Source of the DNA: Pleurotus djamor
Taxonomy: Eukaryota > Basidiomycota > Agaricomycetes > Agaricales > Pleurotaceae
DNA: 52,445 nt
Direction: 5' to 3'
Assembly: GCA_029747585.1 (NCBI GenBank)
Contig: JAPEVF010000306.1
Location: 1 to 52,445, forward strand
The position numbers and the translations under genes were made by a program. The number at the start of each line of letters is the position of its first letter. Position 1 is the stretch's first letter. The notes under the pieces are model-generated. The model was not told where the DNA came from. It made no database searches and saw nothing but the letters and a program-made list of their open reading frames with translations. Positions 26,770-38,655 of the stretch are shown piece by piece.

Positions 26770-28400
26770 ATGTCNACCTTCGACACCCTCATAGTNGATC
26801 TAACACGCGATGTCCATCGCGTCCAACCAAAAGATACCCTCCAATTCTGCGCAAACTGGTTCCAGTCTCGCTTAGAAGAGCAACGAGCTCGGACACGCGA
26901 TATCTTGGCTCAGCGATCGTATTCTTTTACGAATTCCTTGCCACAAGATATGTACGTAGATACCCCCCTGGATGCCACTAATGGCGCACCTCCGTCGTCA
27001 TATTCCCCTTTTGCTCCTGCGCACCCCCGACTGTCTCACAAGGCTTCCCTTCCAGCCATCGAGAGGCTCAGGGACAGCGTCAGCGTACGAGATAGTGTCA
27101 GTACCAGGGGGAGCATATCTCATGCAAGTCCCTTTGGAACNCTCAATGTTCCGGGGAATGCCCTNCTTTCAGATGACCAGCCAGGTCCCCCCATATTCCA
27201 GATCGATGGACGCGACCTCGCACCCACCTCNCCGCTTACCATGACCACCCCCAACCCTTTCGCTACATTCGACGGAACAGGANCNGGNACGGCCAACCCN
27301 TCTGCCTTCCCCGCAGGTCCGGGGGACTACCTCCATCCCCCCACATCTGCCATCTTTGCNCGGCGTACCTCCGTCTCGGCCGAGTCNATCCTTGTTGACA
27401 GTAACGTCGATGAACCAACACCGGTATACCACAAATCTCCCGATCAACTGCGACGCATCAGAGCTTCCATCGGGGACAATTTCATCTTTCGCGACTTGGA
27501 TGAAGAACAAGAGACGGGCGTTTTGAATGCTATGCAAGAACAGCGNGTCAGCTCGAANGAAGTCGTGATCAGACAAGGGGATGTTGGAGAGTACTTCTAC
27601 GTCGTAGAGTCGGGAGTGCTGCATTGCTATATCCACTCTGAACCTCTCCCTCCCTCGTGGGCAGCGGAAAACAAAAATTGCCCGGGAACGCGTGTGGTCA
27701 CCCCCGAAGGTGCCTTTGTTCAGCCAGGAAACCACCCGGAATTCGGACACAAAGTGGCAGAATGCAAACCGGGAGACTCATTCGGCGAGCTTGCGCTGAT
27801 GTATGGCCATCCTCGAGCTGCAACTGTGCTCGCGATACAGCCGTCCGTGCTGTGGACGGTCGATCGGATCACCTTTCGGACAATCATACTGAAAGCTGCG
27901 CATCGAAGACGAACGATGTATGAACAGTTCCTTTCGACGGTGACGTTGCTCTCTTCCCTGGACGCTTCGGAGAGGAGTAAAATCGCGGACGCGTTAGTGA
28001 GCAGAACATATCAAGACGGAGATGCGGTCGTGAAACAGGGGGATGTGGGAGACACATTCTTCTTCGTTGAGGAGGGCGAGGCGATCGTGACCAAGTCTCA
28101 TGCTGGGGGAGATCCTATCAAAGTNGGGCATCTCAGGAAGGGAGACTACTTTGGCGGTACGNTATCCCTCTTCCACACAGAGCTCCTACTCATCCTCGTC
28201 TTGCAGAATTATCATTACTCCGCCTGGCACCGCGTGCTGCCACCGTGAGCGCTGTGCACAGAGACCATCCCTCGCAGCCCAAGCTAAAGACGGCCGCGCT
28301 GGATAGNGCAGCGTTTACCCGCTTACTAGGCCCCCTTCGTGAAATCATGGAACGCAAAGCTACTGACAGCTATGGATCTCACCGNGTTGGTCGGGGCTAA
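26770..28400 (+). CDS. BCY1: cAMP-dependent protein kinase regulatory subunit
   Basis: Inhibits the PKA catalytic subunit until cAMP binds. The start at 26770 opens a short dimerisation/docking helix region (HRVQPKDTLQFCANWFQSRL), followed by a long Ser/Pro-rich linker. The inhibitor site RRTSVSAE (about residue 200) has a phosphorylatable Ser, as in type II-like subunits. Two cAMP-binding domains follow, with phosphate-binding cassettes GDSFGELALMYGHPRAATV and, after splicing, GDYFGELSLLRLAPRAATV. Exons are 26770-28156 and 28207-28400, giving 526 residues. Without removing the 50-base intron the frame would end early at about 28248, so the intron (GTACGN..TTGCAG) is required. About a dozen residues are uncertain because of N bases. 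Ends SHRVGRG. Confidence 0.93.
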
Positions 28401-28458
28401 ATCATNTGTCTGNNTATATATCTTGATATCTCTNCTTGCTCTCTCTCNCNGGGTNTTC

Positions 28459-28467
28459 TTATAAATA
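28459..28467 (+). promoter_or_regulatory. TATA box upstream of the P5A ATPase gene
   Basis: TTATAAATA, about 60 bases after the PKA regulatory subunit stop codon and about 200 bases before the P5A start codon. Confidence 0.35.
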
Positions 28468-28661
28468 CAGAGTTGCATAGCTTGTATCCGTATTGCTCAC
28501 CGTGTCTATATCACATCANNANCNNCNTTCTGTCNATGTAAGCGCNCNTAAGCGCCCGCCGAACACGTCGCTCCAGAATTCCGNATTCACNNTNTNGAAA
28601 CTTTTTCCACTGCATCGACCACCTGGANGCCNANANACGACCAGACTCGTCNTCTGGCTCA

Positions 28662-31600
28662 ATGTACGNTCCTCACCGTNGCCCACGCTGAGCTGCATAC
28701 TAACATTATCCATCAGGGCTTCCGTCAGAGTCGACTCGAACGAAATCCAGGCGGCGAGCCTNCACATTGGCATCCCCCGCTACGCTCACCTTTACGCCGC
28801 CCCATTCCTCTCTTTNTACCCTCTTCTAGCTTACGCATACTTTGTCAAATANGATGACTGGCTGGTCAGNGAAGAATGGACGTTTGTGGCTTGTGTCGCC
28901 CTCGGTGTAGGCCATGCACTCAGCTTTCTGGTTACGAAGTGGAGTTCTGGGGCTCGAGCTTGGGTTACCACTAAAAAGGTTCGTGTCTTCACCACTGCGT
29001 CTGCGCTCACACTCAACTCGACTTGCTGCGTGTAGGCATGGTCTGNGCAGGAAGCCGATTGCATTCGTATCATCCCGGTGACCCACCGCGGTCAAGGNGA
29101 CATCGTCAAGATAGANAAGAAGGACCCCTCCGACCCTTCAACNTACACATTCAACTANCAGCGCGATACCTACTCGGTCGCNTCCCTGTCCCCCCTCGTA
29201 TTCCACAAACTCCCNTATATCTCNTCTTCGAATCCTCCACTCTCCACCTTCATGTCCCCGGTCGGCTTGTCTCCCACCCAAGTCACCGACACAATGTCCC
29301 TTTACGGTATGAACGAATTCAACATCCCGATTCCCTCTTTCACGGAACTCTTCGGNGAACACGCGACCGCCCCCTTCTTCGTCTTCCAAATACTTTGTGT
29401 CGCGCTTTGGTGTATGGATGAATATTGGTATTATAGTTTGTTCACGCTCTTCATGTTGATCATGTTTGAGTGTACCGTCGTNTGGCAGGTGNGTATACTT
29501 TTCGNNTCNTCNCGTTATATGGTATTCACATCGTGNTGCAGCGCGTCCGAACNTTGACAGAGTTCCGTACCATGGCCGTAGCACCTTATCCTATNCAATG
29601 CTATCGGGACAACAAGTGGATCGAAATNCAAACAGACACCCTTGTACCCGGCGACGTTATCTCACTCAGTNTGNATCAATNTTTCTCAAATAACCTTNGG
29701 TTTTTGACTGATGNACTNNAGCCCGNCGGCAGACGGAAACCGTAATACCAGCCGANATCCTTNTGGTTGACGGTACTTGNATCGTCAATGAAGCCATGTT
29801 GTCCGGAGAGTCTACNCCACTCCTCAAGGAATCCATCCAGTTATTAGAAGGTTCTGAACGCCTCGATGTGGATGGCGCCCATAAGAATTATGTTCTCTTC
29901 AGTGGTACAAAGGTCCTCCAGTCCGGTCCATCAGGTNAATTATCTTCCTNCTCANTNNTTCCANGAANCACTTNTAATNTATTNCATAGGTCTCGCCACA
30001 CTCAAAACACCNGACAANGGCTGNCTTGGTGTCGTTCTTCGCACTGGCTTCGGCACGGCCCAAGGTCAACTCGTTCGCACCATGATCTTCTCCACCGAAC
30101 GCGTTTCCGCCAACAACTTTGAGTCTTTCATGTTCATTGGCTTCCTCCTTATCTTCGCCATCGCCGCCAGTTGGTATGTGTGGGTTAAAGGCATCGAACG
30201 TGGACTCAAGAAGAGTAAACTACTGTTGGATTGCGTGTTGATTGTCACGAGTGTCGTCCCGCCCGAGTTGCCGATGGAGTTGTCGCTTGCCGTAAACGCG
30301 TCGTTGGTCGCGCTTTCCAAGTTCGCTATCTTCTGNACAGAGCCCTTCCGGATTCCCTTCGCTGGGAGAGTGGATGTCTGTTGTTTCGATAAGACGGGNA
30401 CTATCACTGCGGAAAACTTGGTTTTAGAAGGTGTAATCGGTGTTGAGTGGGTGTCTTCGATTTTGCCTCGCTGATCGGTTTGTTGATAATTGTGATTCTG
30501 ATAGTCCCGCAAACCCGCACAAGCTTGTCAATGTCAAGGAAACAGCACGGGAAACCACGTTATGTCTCGCGGCTGCTCATGCGCTTGTTCGCCTAGATGA
30601 CGGCACAATAGTTGGAGATCCAATGGAACAAACCACCATCGAAGCTTTGGATTGGAAACTCGAGAAAGGTAGGGCATCCCTCTGTGTATCTCCNGTACAT
30701 ATTCCTCATTATCATGGACAGGTGACATGCTCTCCCCGGCGAANACCAACGCACCTCATCGCACGAACATCATGATCCGCAGACGGTTCCAGTTCTCCTC
30801 GGCACTCAAGAGGATGTCCTCTGTCTCTTCTCTCCCTGGAGGCAAGACCATCGTTGCCGTCAAGGGCGCCCCAGAGACCATCAAGGGAATGTTGAAAACT
30901 GTACCTGACTTCTANGATGATACATACAAGACCTTCACAAGGCAAGGAAGTCGCGTTCTCGCCCTTGGATTCAAGGACATGGATTCGATGACTGGTGACA
31001 AAGTCAGTATATTCTCCTCTATTCTTTTGGCGTGGTATTGATAAGAAGCAAAGATCAATAAGCTTTCGAGAGACAGTGTGGAGAGCGACTTGTTCTTCGC
31101 TGGTTTCTTGGTCTTCCACTGCCCTCTCAAAGCAGACGCTGTAGAGGCACTGAAGATGCTTGCNGATTCGTCCCATAGAGTGCGTACTTCCTTCTCGTNT
31201 CCCCATAACCGCGCCTGACCTNTGGTATCCAGTGTGTTATGATCACTGGCGACAACCCCCTTACCGCTGTACACGTCGCCAGAGATGTGGAGATCGTAGA
31301 TCGGGAAACCCTCATTCTGGACTTGAAAGAGAACCCAGCGCACAAACATGGTACGCTGATTGATTCCTGCCTCATCATNGNCCNGTCNTTCATGCTCACA
31401 CGATGTTNNNCATAGACTTTGTCTGGAAGACGGTCGACGAAACCAAGATCATCCCTGCCAACCCTGCNGAACCCNTAGANACATCTTTGTTCGAGGATTA
31501 CGATATCTGCATCACCGGTGCTGCCATGTCTGCCTTCGTGACGAATCCCTCCTGGAATGACCTCGTCCAAAACACTTGGGTCTACGCTCGTGTTTCGCCC

Positions 31601-33209
31601 TCCCAAAAGGAGACCATCCTCACTTCTCTCAAGTCCCTAGGATATACCACACTAATGGCAGGTGACGGTACCAACGACGTCGGAGCGCTGAAGCAGGCCC
31701 ACATTGGCGTGGCGTTGTTGGATGGTACGGTGCAGGATTTACAGAAGATCGCNGAACACCAGAAGAANGANAGGATTAAGAAGGTGTATGAGAGTCAATT
31801 GAAGATCTCGGCCAGGTTCGGTCAGCCACCGCCGCCTGTTCCTCCTGCTATCGCGCATTTGTTCCCTAGTGCNGTTGAGGCNCAGAAACAGGCNGCAGAG
31901 GGGNTGAAGGAAGCNAGGAAGAAGAATCCGATGGAAAAGGTGTGTCTATGCNACCTAGTATGNTNGCTTCAAAGCGNGNCAGCTAAACTACTTCATCTTA
32001 TAGTTCGACCTCGCTTCTATCACGGACAAGATGGCTGAGATGGAAGGTGAAGATGATGTCCCACAGATNAAACTNGGNGACGCNTCATGTGCTGCNCCGT
32101 TTACCTCCAAGCTNTCCCATGTTTCTGCCAGTAAGTNNTGCTCCANNCCACNCAGCGCACATATCNACTTATATCTTTTTCAGTNACACATATCATCCGA
32201 CAAGGTCGCTGCACCCTCGTCGCCACNATNCAAATGTACAAGATNCTNGCNCTCAACTGTCTNATCACNGCCTACANTCTGAGCGTGCAGTACTTGGATG
32301 GTATCAAGTTTGGTGATTACCANGTNACGATTACCGGTATGCTNATGTCTGTCTGCTTCTTGTGTATCTCTCGTGCAAAGGTGCGTTTGATCGTGTACAN
32401 NAATGAAANGNGTTACNAAATGTTGGATNGTAGCCCGTGGATAAATTGTCGCGAGANCGCCCCCTNGGCAACATCTTCAATCTTTATGTGTTGTTATCTG
32501 TGCTCGCCCAGTTCGCTCTTCATATCGCTTCGTTGGTGTATATCACCAATTTGTCGCATTCCATTGATCCGTACGTTGACNTCNGCCTTGCCNTTCTNNT
32601 NCCAACGATGTTGATNTTCAATCCTCTNTCAGCCCTGGCNTNATTGACCTCGAGGCCAAGTTCGAACCAAGCTTGTTAAACACGGCCATCTACCTTCTTG
32701 GTCTTTCACAACAGGTTTCTACGTTTACAATCAACTTCCAGGTAATCAATAACCTCTCTCCGAGGCTTTGCCTCTATCTAACCACCTCTCCCATTTGTCA
32801 GGGACGTCCATTCCGTGAAGGCATCCGAGAGAATTCTACGCTATACTGGGGTTTGGTCGGTGCTAGTGCCGTCGCATTCTCTGGCGCGACCGACTTCATG
32901 CCTGAAATGAACCGATGGCTCCAAATCGTCGAGATGGAAAATTCGGTGCGTCATTTATACTTGCACTTGCTTTTTCATCTTCATTAAACTTTCCTCCAGT
33001 TCAAATTCAAGCTAACCCTTACGATGATNATCGACTTCGCNGGATGCTGGCTNCTGGAGGTGCTCTGTAAACGCTTATTCGCCGATCTNGAACCACGGGC
33101 TATGATTACTCGNGGAAGAGAACGACGAGAGCGGAGACGACTTGAGCAGGAGCGGGAGGCTCTGAAGTCTCAAAATGGCACTGTCGCAGCTGAGAAGAAG
33201 GCTCAGTAG
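28662..33209 (+). CDS. SPF1: P5A-type ATPase (Spf1/ATP13A1), ER membrane
   Basis: P5A ATPases are ER transporters that remove mistargeted transmembrane helices and support ER homeostasis. The start codon appears to be split by an intron (AT at 28662-28663, G at 28717), giving [17 protein letters not shown], which aligns with family N-termini. Further marks are [74 protein letters not shown], the P5A-specific [11 protein letters not shown], the phosphorylation site CCFDKTGTIT (Asp at about 30388-30390), [16 protein letters not shown], and the hinge [16 protein letters not shown]. The C-terminal membrane region ([31 protein letters not shown]) ends with a charged tail at TAG 33207-33209. Dozens of N bases blur exon edges, mainly at 29500-30000 and 31900-32650. 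Confidence 0.92.
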
Positions 33210-33454
33210 ACTTTTATATAATGTGGGCATGTTATAGTATATCATAGACGCTCTTCGTATCATAATTGCAGCGCCATAGACCTTGGTGTCGCACATACCA
33301 TCNGAAGGAATCTTGCAGACTCGAGCAAGGCCCGAGCTTGGAAACTTGAAGTCAGTTTTGTAGNCGCTCTCCCACGGTCACAAATTAGTTAGCCTCGGCC
33401 CCGCCAATAACTGATACTCCTACTGTTACTTGATCACCATCCACCGCGTCCACC

Positions 33455-34437
33455 ATGTCCTCCAGACCCATGAACGACGATGAAGTCCTCAGCGAGATGA
33501 ACAAGATGGTCTGAATCCCTTCTGACTACTCGTGTTCAAGCGCGTGTGCTAAAATACATGTAATCTACTATCCAGGTTGCGTTCATCAAGCAAGAGGCAT
33601 TGGAAAAGGCCCGGGAGATTCGCGTCAAAGCCGATGAGGAGTTTGCCATTGAGAAGGTGNGTGACTCTGAAGTGGATCTAATAGNAACTGATTTGAGCAT
33701 CATATCGTTCTCGTTATAGGCCAAGCTCGTTAAACAGGAGCAGCAAGCCATTGATGCTCTATACGAGAAGAAACATAAAGGCGTCGAAGTCTCTCAAAAG
33801 ATGTGCGTCCAATTCCACCACCCTCAAAGCTTTCCAACTAATCTATCATCTACGCTCTCAGCGCCCAATCTACCTTGACCAACAAATCGCGTCTCAAACT
33901 GTTGCATCGGCGCGAAGAGCATCTCCAAGATCTCTTCGACTCCGCACGCTCTCAACTCCTCACGCTCGCCGCAAACGAGGGTCAATATGTCCAATTCCTC
34001 GAGGGCATTATCGTGCAAGGATTCTTACAACTCCTCGAACCCAGCGTATATATTCAGACCCGGAAGAAAGATGTGCAAGCCGTTGAGCAAGCTGCTGCTG
34101 CCGCGGCGAAGAATTACAAGGAGATCAGTGGGAGGGATGTAGCATTTGAGGTTTCTGGTGCTCTAAGTGACGATGGGTGCGTTTCCCTTCTGTCTTCCGA
34201 TGAGGCTTATGTTCATCCGTCCCCTAGTGCCGGAGGCGTGAAGCTCATCAGCGGAACTGGAAGAATCACGATTGACAACACCTTGGATGAGCGATTGCGG
34301 CTGCTAGAAGATCGCGTAAGTTCTCTCATCCTACTCTACTCTGAAGTCACTCCACCTCACCTCCTTACCCACAGATGCTTCCCGAAATCAGACGCCAACT
34401 CTTCGGAAACAACGAGAACCGTAAATTCTACACGTAA
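33455..34437 (+). CDS. VMA4: V-type proton ATPase subunit E
   Basis: Peripheral-stalk subunit of the vacuolar H+-ATPase, linking V1 to Vo. The start at 33455 gives MSSRPMNDDEVLSEMNKMVA. A charged N-terminal helix follows (FIKQEALEKAREIRVKADEEFAIEKAKLVKQEQ, first 20 residues typical of subunit E), then EKKHKGVEVSQKIAQSTLTN. The C-terminal globular part has VQFLEGIIVQGFLQLLEPSV and GGVKLISGTGRITIDNTLDE. The last exon reads MLPEIRRQLFGNNENRKFYT and ends at TAA 34435-34437. At least five exons are joined across introns of about 50-70 bases (for example near 33510-33574, 33660-33719, 33800-33868, 34178-34230 and 34317-34374). Total length fits the family. Confidence 0.93.
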
Positions 34438-34582
34438 AAGCGATAACTCTCTGGACTCCCTCCTCCATACATTCGATGTACTTTAGCACCAATAATGGAC
34501 CTTGCACGTTCGGCAATTATACCTGTTTACTCTACCAACTAGGGTCCGATCCAGAAAAACACATCAGGCAAGGCCACCTAAT

Positions 34583-35681
34583 CTACGGCTTCGGCTTCTT
34601 GATGATTTTCACCCCAAGCAACGACTTGCGTTCAGCCGGCTTAGATGATGATTGAGTGCTTTTAGGGACTGCAGGGATGGACGGCGTCGGCGGTGTTGAT
34701 GTCGATTTGGGTGCAATGGGTAATGAGGGCAGCGGAGTTGAAGGCTTTGAACGCGGCCTCTCGCCTGTATGATTATCGGACGGAAGAGAGGCAGCAGCGA
34801 AGGCTGGTTTAGGTGGAAGTGATGGATGGGAGGGTAAAGTCGAGGTACTTTGAGCACCCGGCTTTGTCGCCTCAATCTCCCTCAACTTCGCTTCCATCAT
34901 CGCTATCTTATTATTCGTCCTAGAGTGACGAAGAAAAGCACATCAGCGAACATATAATACGTTAGCGAAACAGAATAATACAAACCCGGCATTCCGTGAG
35001 TTCGACGATTTCAAAAGGCTGAGTGTAGTGGGCTTTCCTACATCCATCATACCCCTCCTCGGGTGGTTGGCAATGGGCTGACCAGACTGGTCGAGGGGTG
35101 CTTGCTGAGCGAACGTCACCACCAGCTTTCGACCCCGAAGGAGTTTGTCATTTGCCAGTGATTGTGCTTTTGCGGCTTCCTATGTAGTTGGCAGAATTAG
35201 CGATATGCCCCCCACAAACACTGTTCAAGAAGAAACGAGCGCGATCCTCTGCCCGGGTGTCTTTTCACAAAAGAATCATAATCATAATGAAAATGAAGAT
35301 GGTTATGGTATGGGGGTTGTATTCGCAGCCAAACCGATCCAAAAGAAACCCGGGATGAGTGACCATTTCCCACTGGTAAAAGAGGTGACTTACATCTTTA
35401 CTCCCATACTCCACGAATGCATACCCCCTCGGCTTTCCTTTCAGCGCACCAGTCTTATGGAACAGAAAATCGAGTTTCGTGACTTTCCCGAACTTGGAGA
35501 AGACTTGTAAAAGCGAATACTCGTCGACGGTGGGATGAAGGTTGCCAATGTACAGTCTGTCCTGGAGGAGAAGACGTGACTGGGGCGTAGGAGCCTTAGT
35601 GGGCTCTGCAGGCGACTGCTCGAATGTTGGAAAAGACAAGTGCGAATTTGAAGAAGAGGCTTCAGGAGGAGAGTCGGACAT
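34583..35681 (-). CDS. RBM18: RNA-binding protein with one RRM (RBM18-like)
   Basis: The start at 35681 gives [12 protein letters not shown] and a Ser/Pro/Thr-rich N-terminus. A single RNA recognition motif follows: [20 protein letters not shown] (RNP2 = LYIGNL) and [20 protein letters not shown] (RNP1 = RGYAFVEY). After the RRM comes [13 protein letters not shown], the typical RBM18 extension. A long Pro/Ser-rich low-complexity tail with [13 protein letters not shown] at its end closes the protein. Introns lie at about 35327-35393 and about 34920-34986. The RNA target is not known for fungal members. The start codon is only 72 bases from that of the divergent gene at 35754, so 5' leaders probably overlap or share a promoter. 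Confidence 0.85.
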
Positions 35682-35753
35682 ATTTGAAATGTTGTGGTCG
35701 TGGTCGCAGAACAAGCCGCTTTGCTCAGTAACCACCTAGCGCAAACTTGGGAA

Positions 35754-36239
35754 ATGCCTGCAGAGGAGCCCCCTCGATTCCTTCAAAGCGTCCACATTGA
35801 ATATCCGGACGACGATAGTACCAAAGATGTCTACCTACAAGCAGCCTCGCTCTCGTACCCTGGATTCGGGGATCGACATGTTCTCATCTGGTGGCTGAAC
35901 GCAAGTTGCGACGAAGAGGATGATGCACTTCAGGTCATCCAGCTCACTGGCCAGGCCGGGAATTACCACTACTTTTTCCCCGTCGTTGAAAGGAGCCCCA
36001 CTTCGCTTAGGGCCAGCAACCAACAATTTGTCTTGGGTACCTTCACTCGTGCTCAACGCGAACAGATCTTGAATTTGGCGGACAAAGTCGCATTCTCTCG
36101 GACATCAGTCGTGAACAGCTGTAGGGTTTGGACCAGGGATCTACTAGAAGCAATGCTCAAAGCTGGTCTGATCACCGCTGCCAAATTCAAGGAGGTAGAC
36201 GAAGGCGTTCCGTTGAAACACCGTGTTCCAGAGGCCTAG
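35754..36239 (+). CDS. Hypothetical protein, intact member of the YPGFGD-type family
   Basis: Single-exon gene of 161 residues. I chose ATG 35754 (MPAEEPPRFLQSV), although an upstream in-frame ATG at 35694 would overlap the divergent RBM18 start. Visible blocks are SLSYPGFGDRHVLIWWLNAS, EEDDALQVIQLTGQAGNYHY, LGTFTRAQREQILNLADKVA and SVVNSCRVWTRDLLEAMLKA. The N-terminal His in a hydrophobic strand and the later N-x-C-x-x-W (NSCRVW) vaguely recall papain-like/NlpC-type folds found in small fungal DUF families. That is inference only; the function is unknown. It is convergent with ICMT-like copy C, stop to stop 145 bases apart. Broken copies lie at 10150 and 13465, each also facing an ICMT-like gene or relic. 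Confidence 0.72.
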   Translation: MPAEEPPRFLQSVHIEYPDDDSTKDVYLQAASLSYPGFGDRHVLIWWLNASCDEEDDALQVIQLTGQAGNYHYFFPVVERSPTSLRASNQQFVLGTFTRAQREQILNLADKVAFSRTSVVNSCRVWTRDLLEAMLKAGLITAAKFKEVDEGVPLKHRVPEA

Positions 36240-36384
36240 CTCGCAAGTGGGTCCTGTTGTATTCAAGTGAGTACCACGATCATCCGTGTCTGAGTGCAAC
36301 TCAAACTAACCAACGACTAGTAAGATAGCCTTGTGCATAGACTACTTTCAAATATAGATCCCTTGGAACGAATCCAACAGCATC

Positions 36385-37110
36385 TCAATAAACACCAGGA
36401 ATCAATTTGTACGGAACGGCCTCCCTATACGCTTCCCATTCCCTCCCAAACGTAGCCTTCAATAAATTATCCTCCAATTTCATCCGCGCAGCCAAGCTTG
36501 GTAGCATTATCAAAGATGCAAGCATCAACACCACCCCTTTCCCTAACCATGAGTCGACGCCGATAGATGTGCATTCCGTCATCCAGGATCCAGGAATCAA
36601 CTGGCCAGCGATGCTCGTATAATAAACCACATATCCGCTTGTGTAGGAGGGGTGCCGGACAATTGAGTAAGGGCCAGTAGTGACGAGTTTGTGTTCGTTG
36701 CGGATGCCAACTTTGAAAGAAAATTGGTCGCCAAGGACGTTCATGCAACGTCGCCTGTAGGCCGCGCCAAGTAAATTGGCGAGGCTCAAGAAGATGAAAG
36801 GTCCTGTGAGTGAAATGTTCGTCCTCGATGATCTTGAAATGAAAGAGTCGTAGATGATCGCGATGAGTTCAACGAGCGGGCAGGAGATGGTGATGATCTG
36901 TAAAAGGAACCCAGAGAGTAAGGCCAGGAAGTCTACTAGTTACCAAGACTGAATACTTGCCCGGTAACTCCAGACTACCAGCATCCCGTGAGTCCAGTCA
37001 AACCAGGAGGAAGTGCTGGTCATGCGACCTTTGGATGATGCGAAGGAAACATTATATGCCGTCAAGACATTTACGAGCAAAAAGGGTAGTTTCAACAACG
37101 GCGAAGTCAT
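36385..37110 (-). CDS. Isoprenylcysteine carboxyl methyltransferase-like protein, copy C
   Basis: Exons 36961-37110 and 36385-36897 give 220 residues. The start MTSPLLKLPFLLVNVLTAYN aligns with copies A and B. The signature includes WFDWTHGMLVVWSYR, RRRCMNVLGDQFSFKVGI, LVTTGPYSIVRHPSYTSGY, RMKLEDNLLKATFGREWEAY and the end VPYKLIPGVY. The intron 36898-36960 begins with GCAAGT instead of GT. The same intron in copies A and B begins GTGAGT and GTACGT, so this looks like a GC-AG intron. Retaining it would give a premature stop. The protein is probably a multi-pass ER membrane methyltransferase; substrate unknown. Confidence 0.85.
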
Positions 37111-37787
37111 CGTCTTAGGATATTCTCCACAAGAACTCGGGAGCTGCACCCTCGCAAACGCGTTTCTTTGACGAACTTATACCTTCTCTCGTCAAGTAGC
37201 ATGTGATAGATAGAAATCTGACATATCGCCGGTTGATGGGCACTGATATCGTGGAATAGGTTCCGTTCTAATAGGTTCCGTTTACTAGAGTATTTATGCA
37301 GCCATTCGCGAGCTATATCCTCGTTGGGATCAAGGGTCCAACTTGGGTTGGGTGGGGCGCCAACATGTTATGCGCCACAAAGTAGGTCACGGCCAAGAAA
37401 ATGAGTTCCTCAAGAGCGGCGAAGACATGGGTCGTTCTGAAGAATGGACCATGCCATGTATGGTAAAGCTACCTAACACAACACAAGCTGTACACGCAGA
37501 GCTCAGACCAGACAAGGAGGTCTCCAGCTTGAAGATCAGAGCCTCTAGAAAGCCCGAGGGGGAGTATCTCGCTTGGTTGCCTTCGTTTCTCTGGTAGCGC
37601 AAGGGAATGCGTTTCGCGTCCAACGAGAGTAAGTGCGATAATCTTAGGGGAGATTGATAGGAGTCAGGAGCTTTGGCCATCACGGCCAAACAAATCAGTG
37701 ATCGGACACGTCCCCAACAGAAGTGGTGACGCGCATAACTCTACCAACGACCACCACGACCAACTCCTCCCCAAACTCAAATCCCGT
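37111..37787. other. Divergent intergenic region between ICMT-like copy C and SEC11
   Basis: About 680 bases with short, non-protein-like frames on both strands. A TATTTATG-like stretch lies near 37293-37300. No repeat or relic is recognised. Confidence 0.4.
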
Positions 37788-38655
37788 ATGTTCTCAGAGG
37801 AACTCAAGACATTCAGAAGACTAGGCCTTCGATATGTAAGTAACACTGATTTTCCAAAGTTGTTTTGACGGTTATTTACCCAATCCCCCATAGGTCTTAC
37901 TCCAGGTCTTGAATTTCGCCAGTGTCATTGCTTCAGGCCTAATGCTCTGGAAAGGCATGAGCCTCGTAACAAACTCCGAGTCCCCCATCGTTGTCGTACT
38001 TAGGTCCGTACTCACCCATCTGGCATCCTCGAAATATTGCCTTACCTCTCGATCATTCAGTGGTTCAATGGAACCGGCATTTTACCGCGGCGACCTCCTC
38101 TTCCTCACCAATCCTTCCTCAGAACTCTACAAAACGGGCGATATTACCGTCTACAAAGTCCCTGGAGCGGACATTCCAATCGTTCATCGCGTGATGGAAA
38201 CACGGAATGTACCCATCAAGAAGTACGTCTCTCATTCACGGATGCTAAGGAGAGCGCTCCTAATTACGTCTTTCTAGCTGGGATCCTGCGACTTCGACAT
38301 CCCAACACCCCGTTCAACAGAAGATGCTCACGAAGGGGGACAACAACAACGTGGACGACCTCGAACTCTATCAAGGGTTGGACTGGCTGGAACAGAAGCA
38401 CATCGTAGGCAAAGTACGAGGGTACGTCCGTCTATCTATCTATACGACTTTCAAGACCCTGTCTTACCCTTCTATTCTGCGTCGTCAGATTCATGCCTTA
38501 TGTGGGCTACGTCACGATTGCCATGGTACGCTCACTCTCAATATTTAAATTGTAATCGACTGTCGGATTAACGTCTCTATCAGAACGACTTCCCACAGCT
38601 AAAATATGCCCTACTGGGCGGTCTTGCTCTCCTCGCGTTGGTACAGCGCGAGTGA
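37788..38655 (+). CDS. SEC11: Signal peptidase complex catalytic subunit Sec11
   Basis: ER membrane serine protease that cleaves signal peptides. Exons: 37788-37835 ([16 protein letters not shown]), then 37894 onward ([20 protein letters not shown], the membrane anchor), then the catalytic Ser motif formed across the next splice, L-SGSMEPAF. The catalytic His lies in [11 protein letters not shown], followed by [15 protein letters not shown] and the conserved [20 protein letters not shown]. The last exon [20 protein letters not shown] ends at TGA 38653-38655. Length (about 190 residues) and motif spacing match fungal Sec11. The gene is complete with intact Ser-His-Asp residues. Confidence 0.95.

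Noticed and set aside
28157..28248. Apparent frameshift and truncation of the PKA regulatory subunit
   Set aside because: Removing a 50-base GTACGN..TTGCAG intron restores the frame and the second cAMP-binding cassette (FGELSLLRLAPRAATV).
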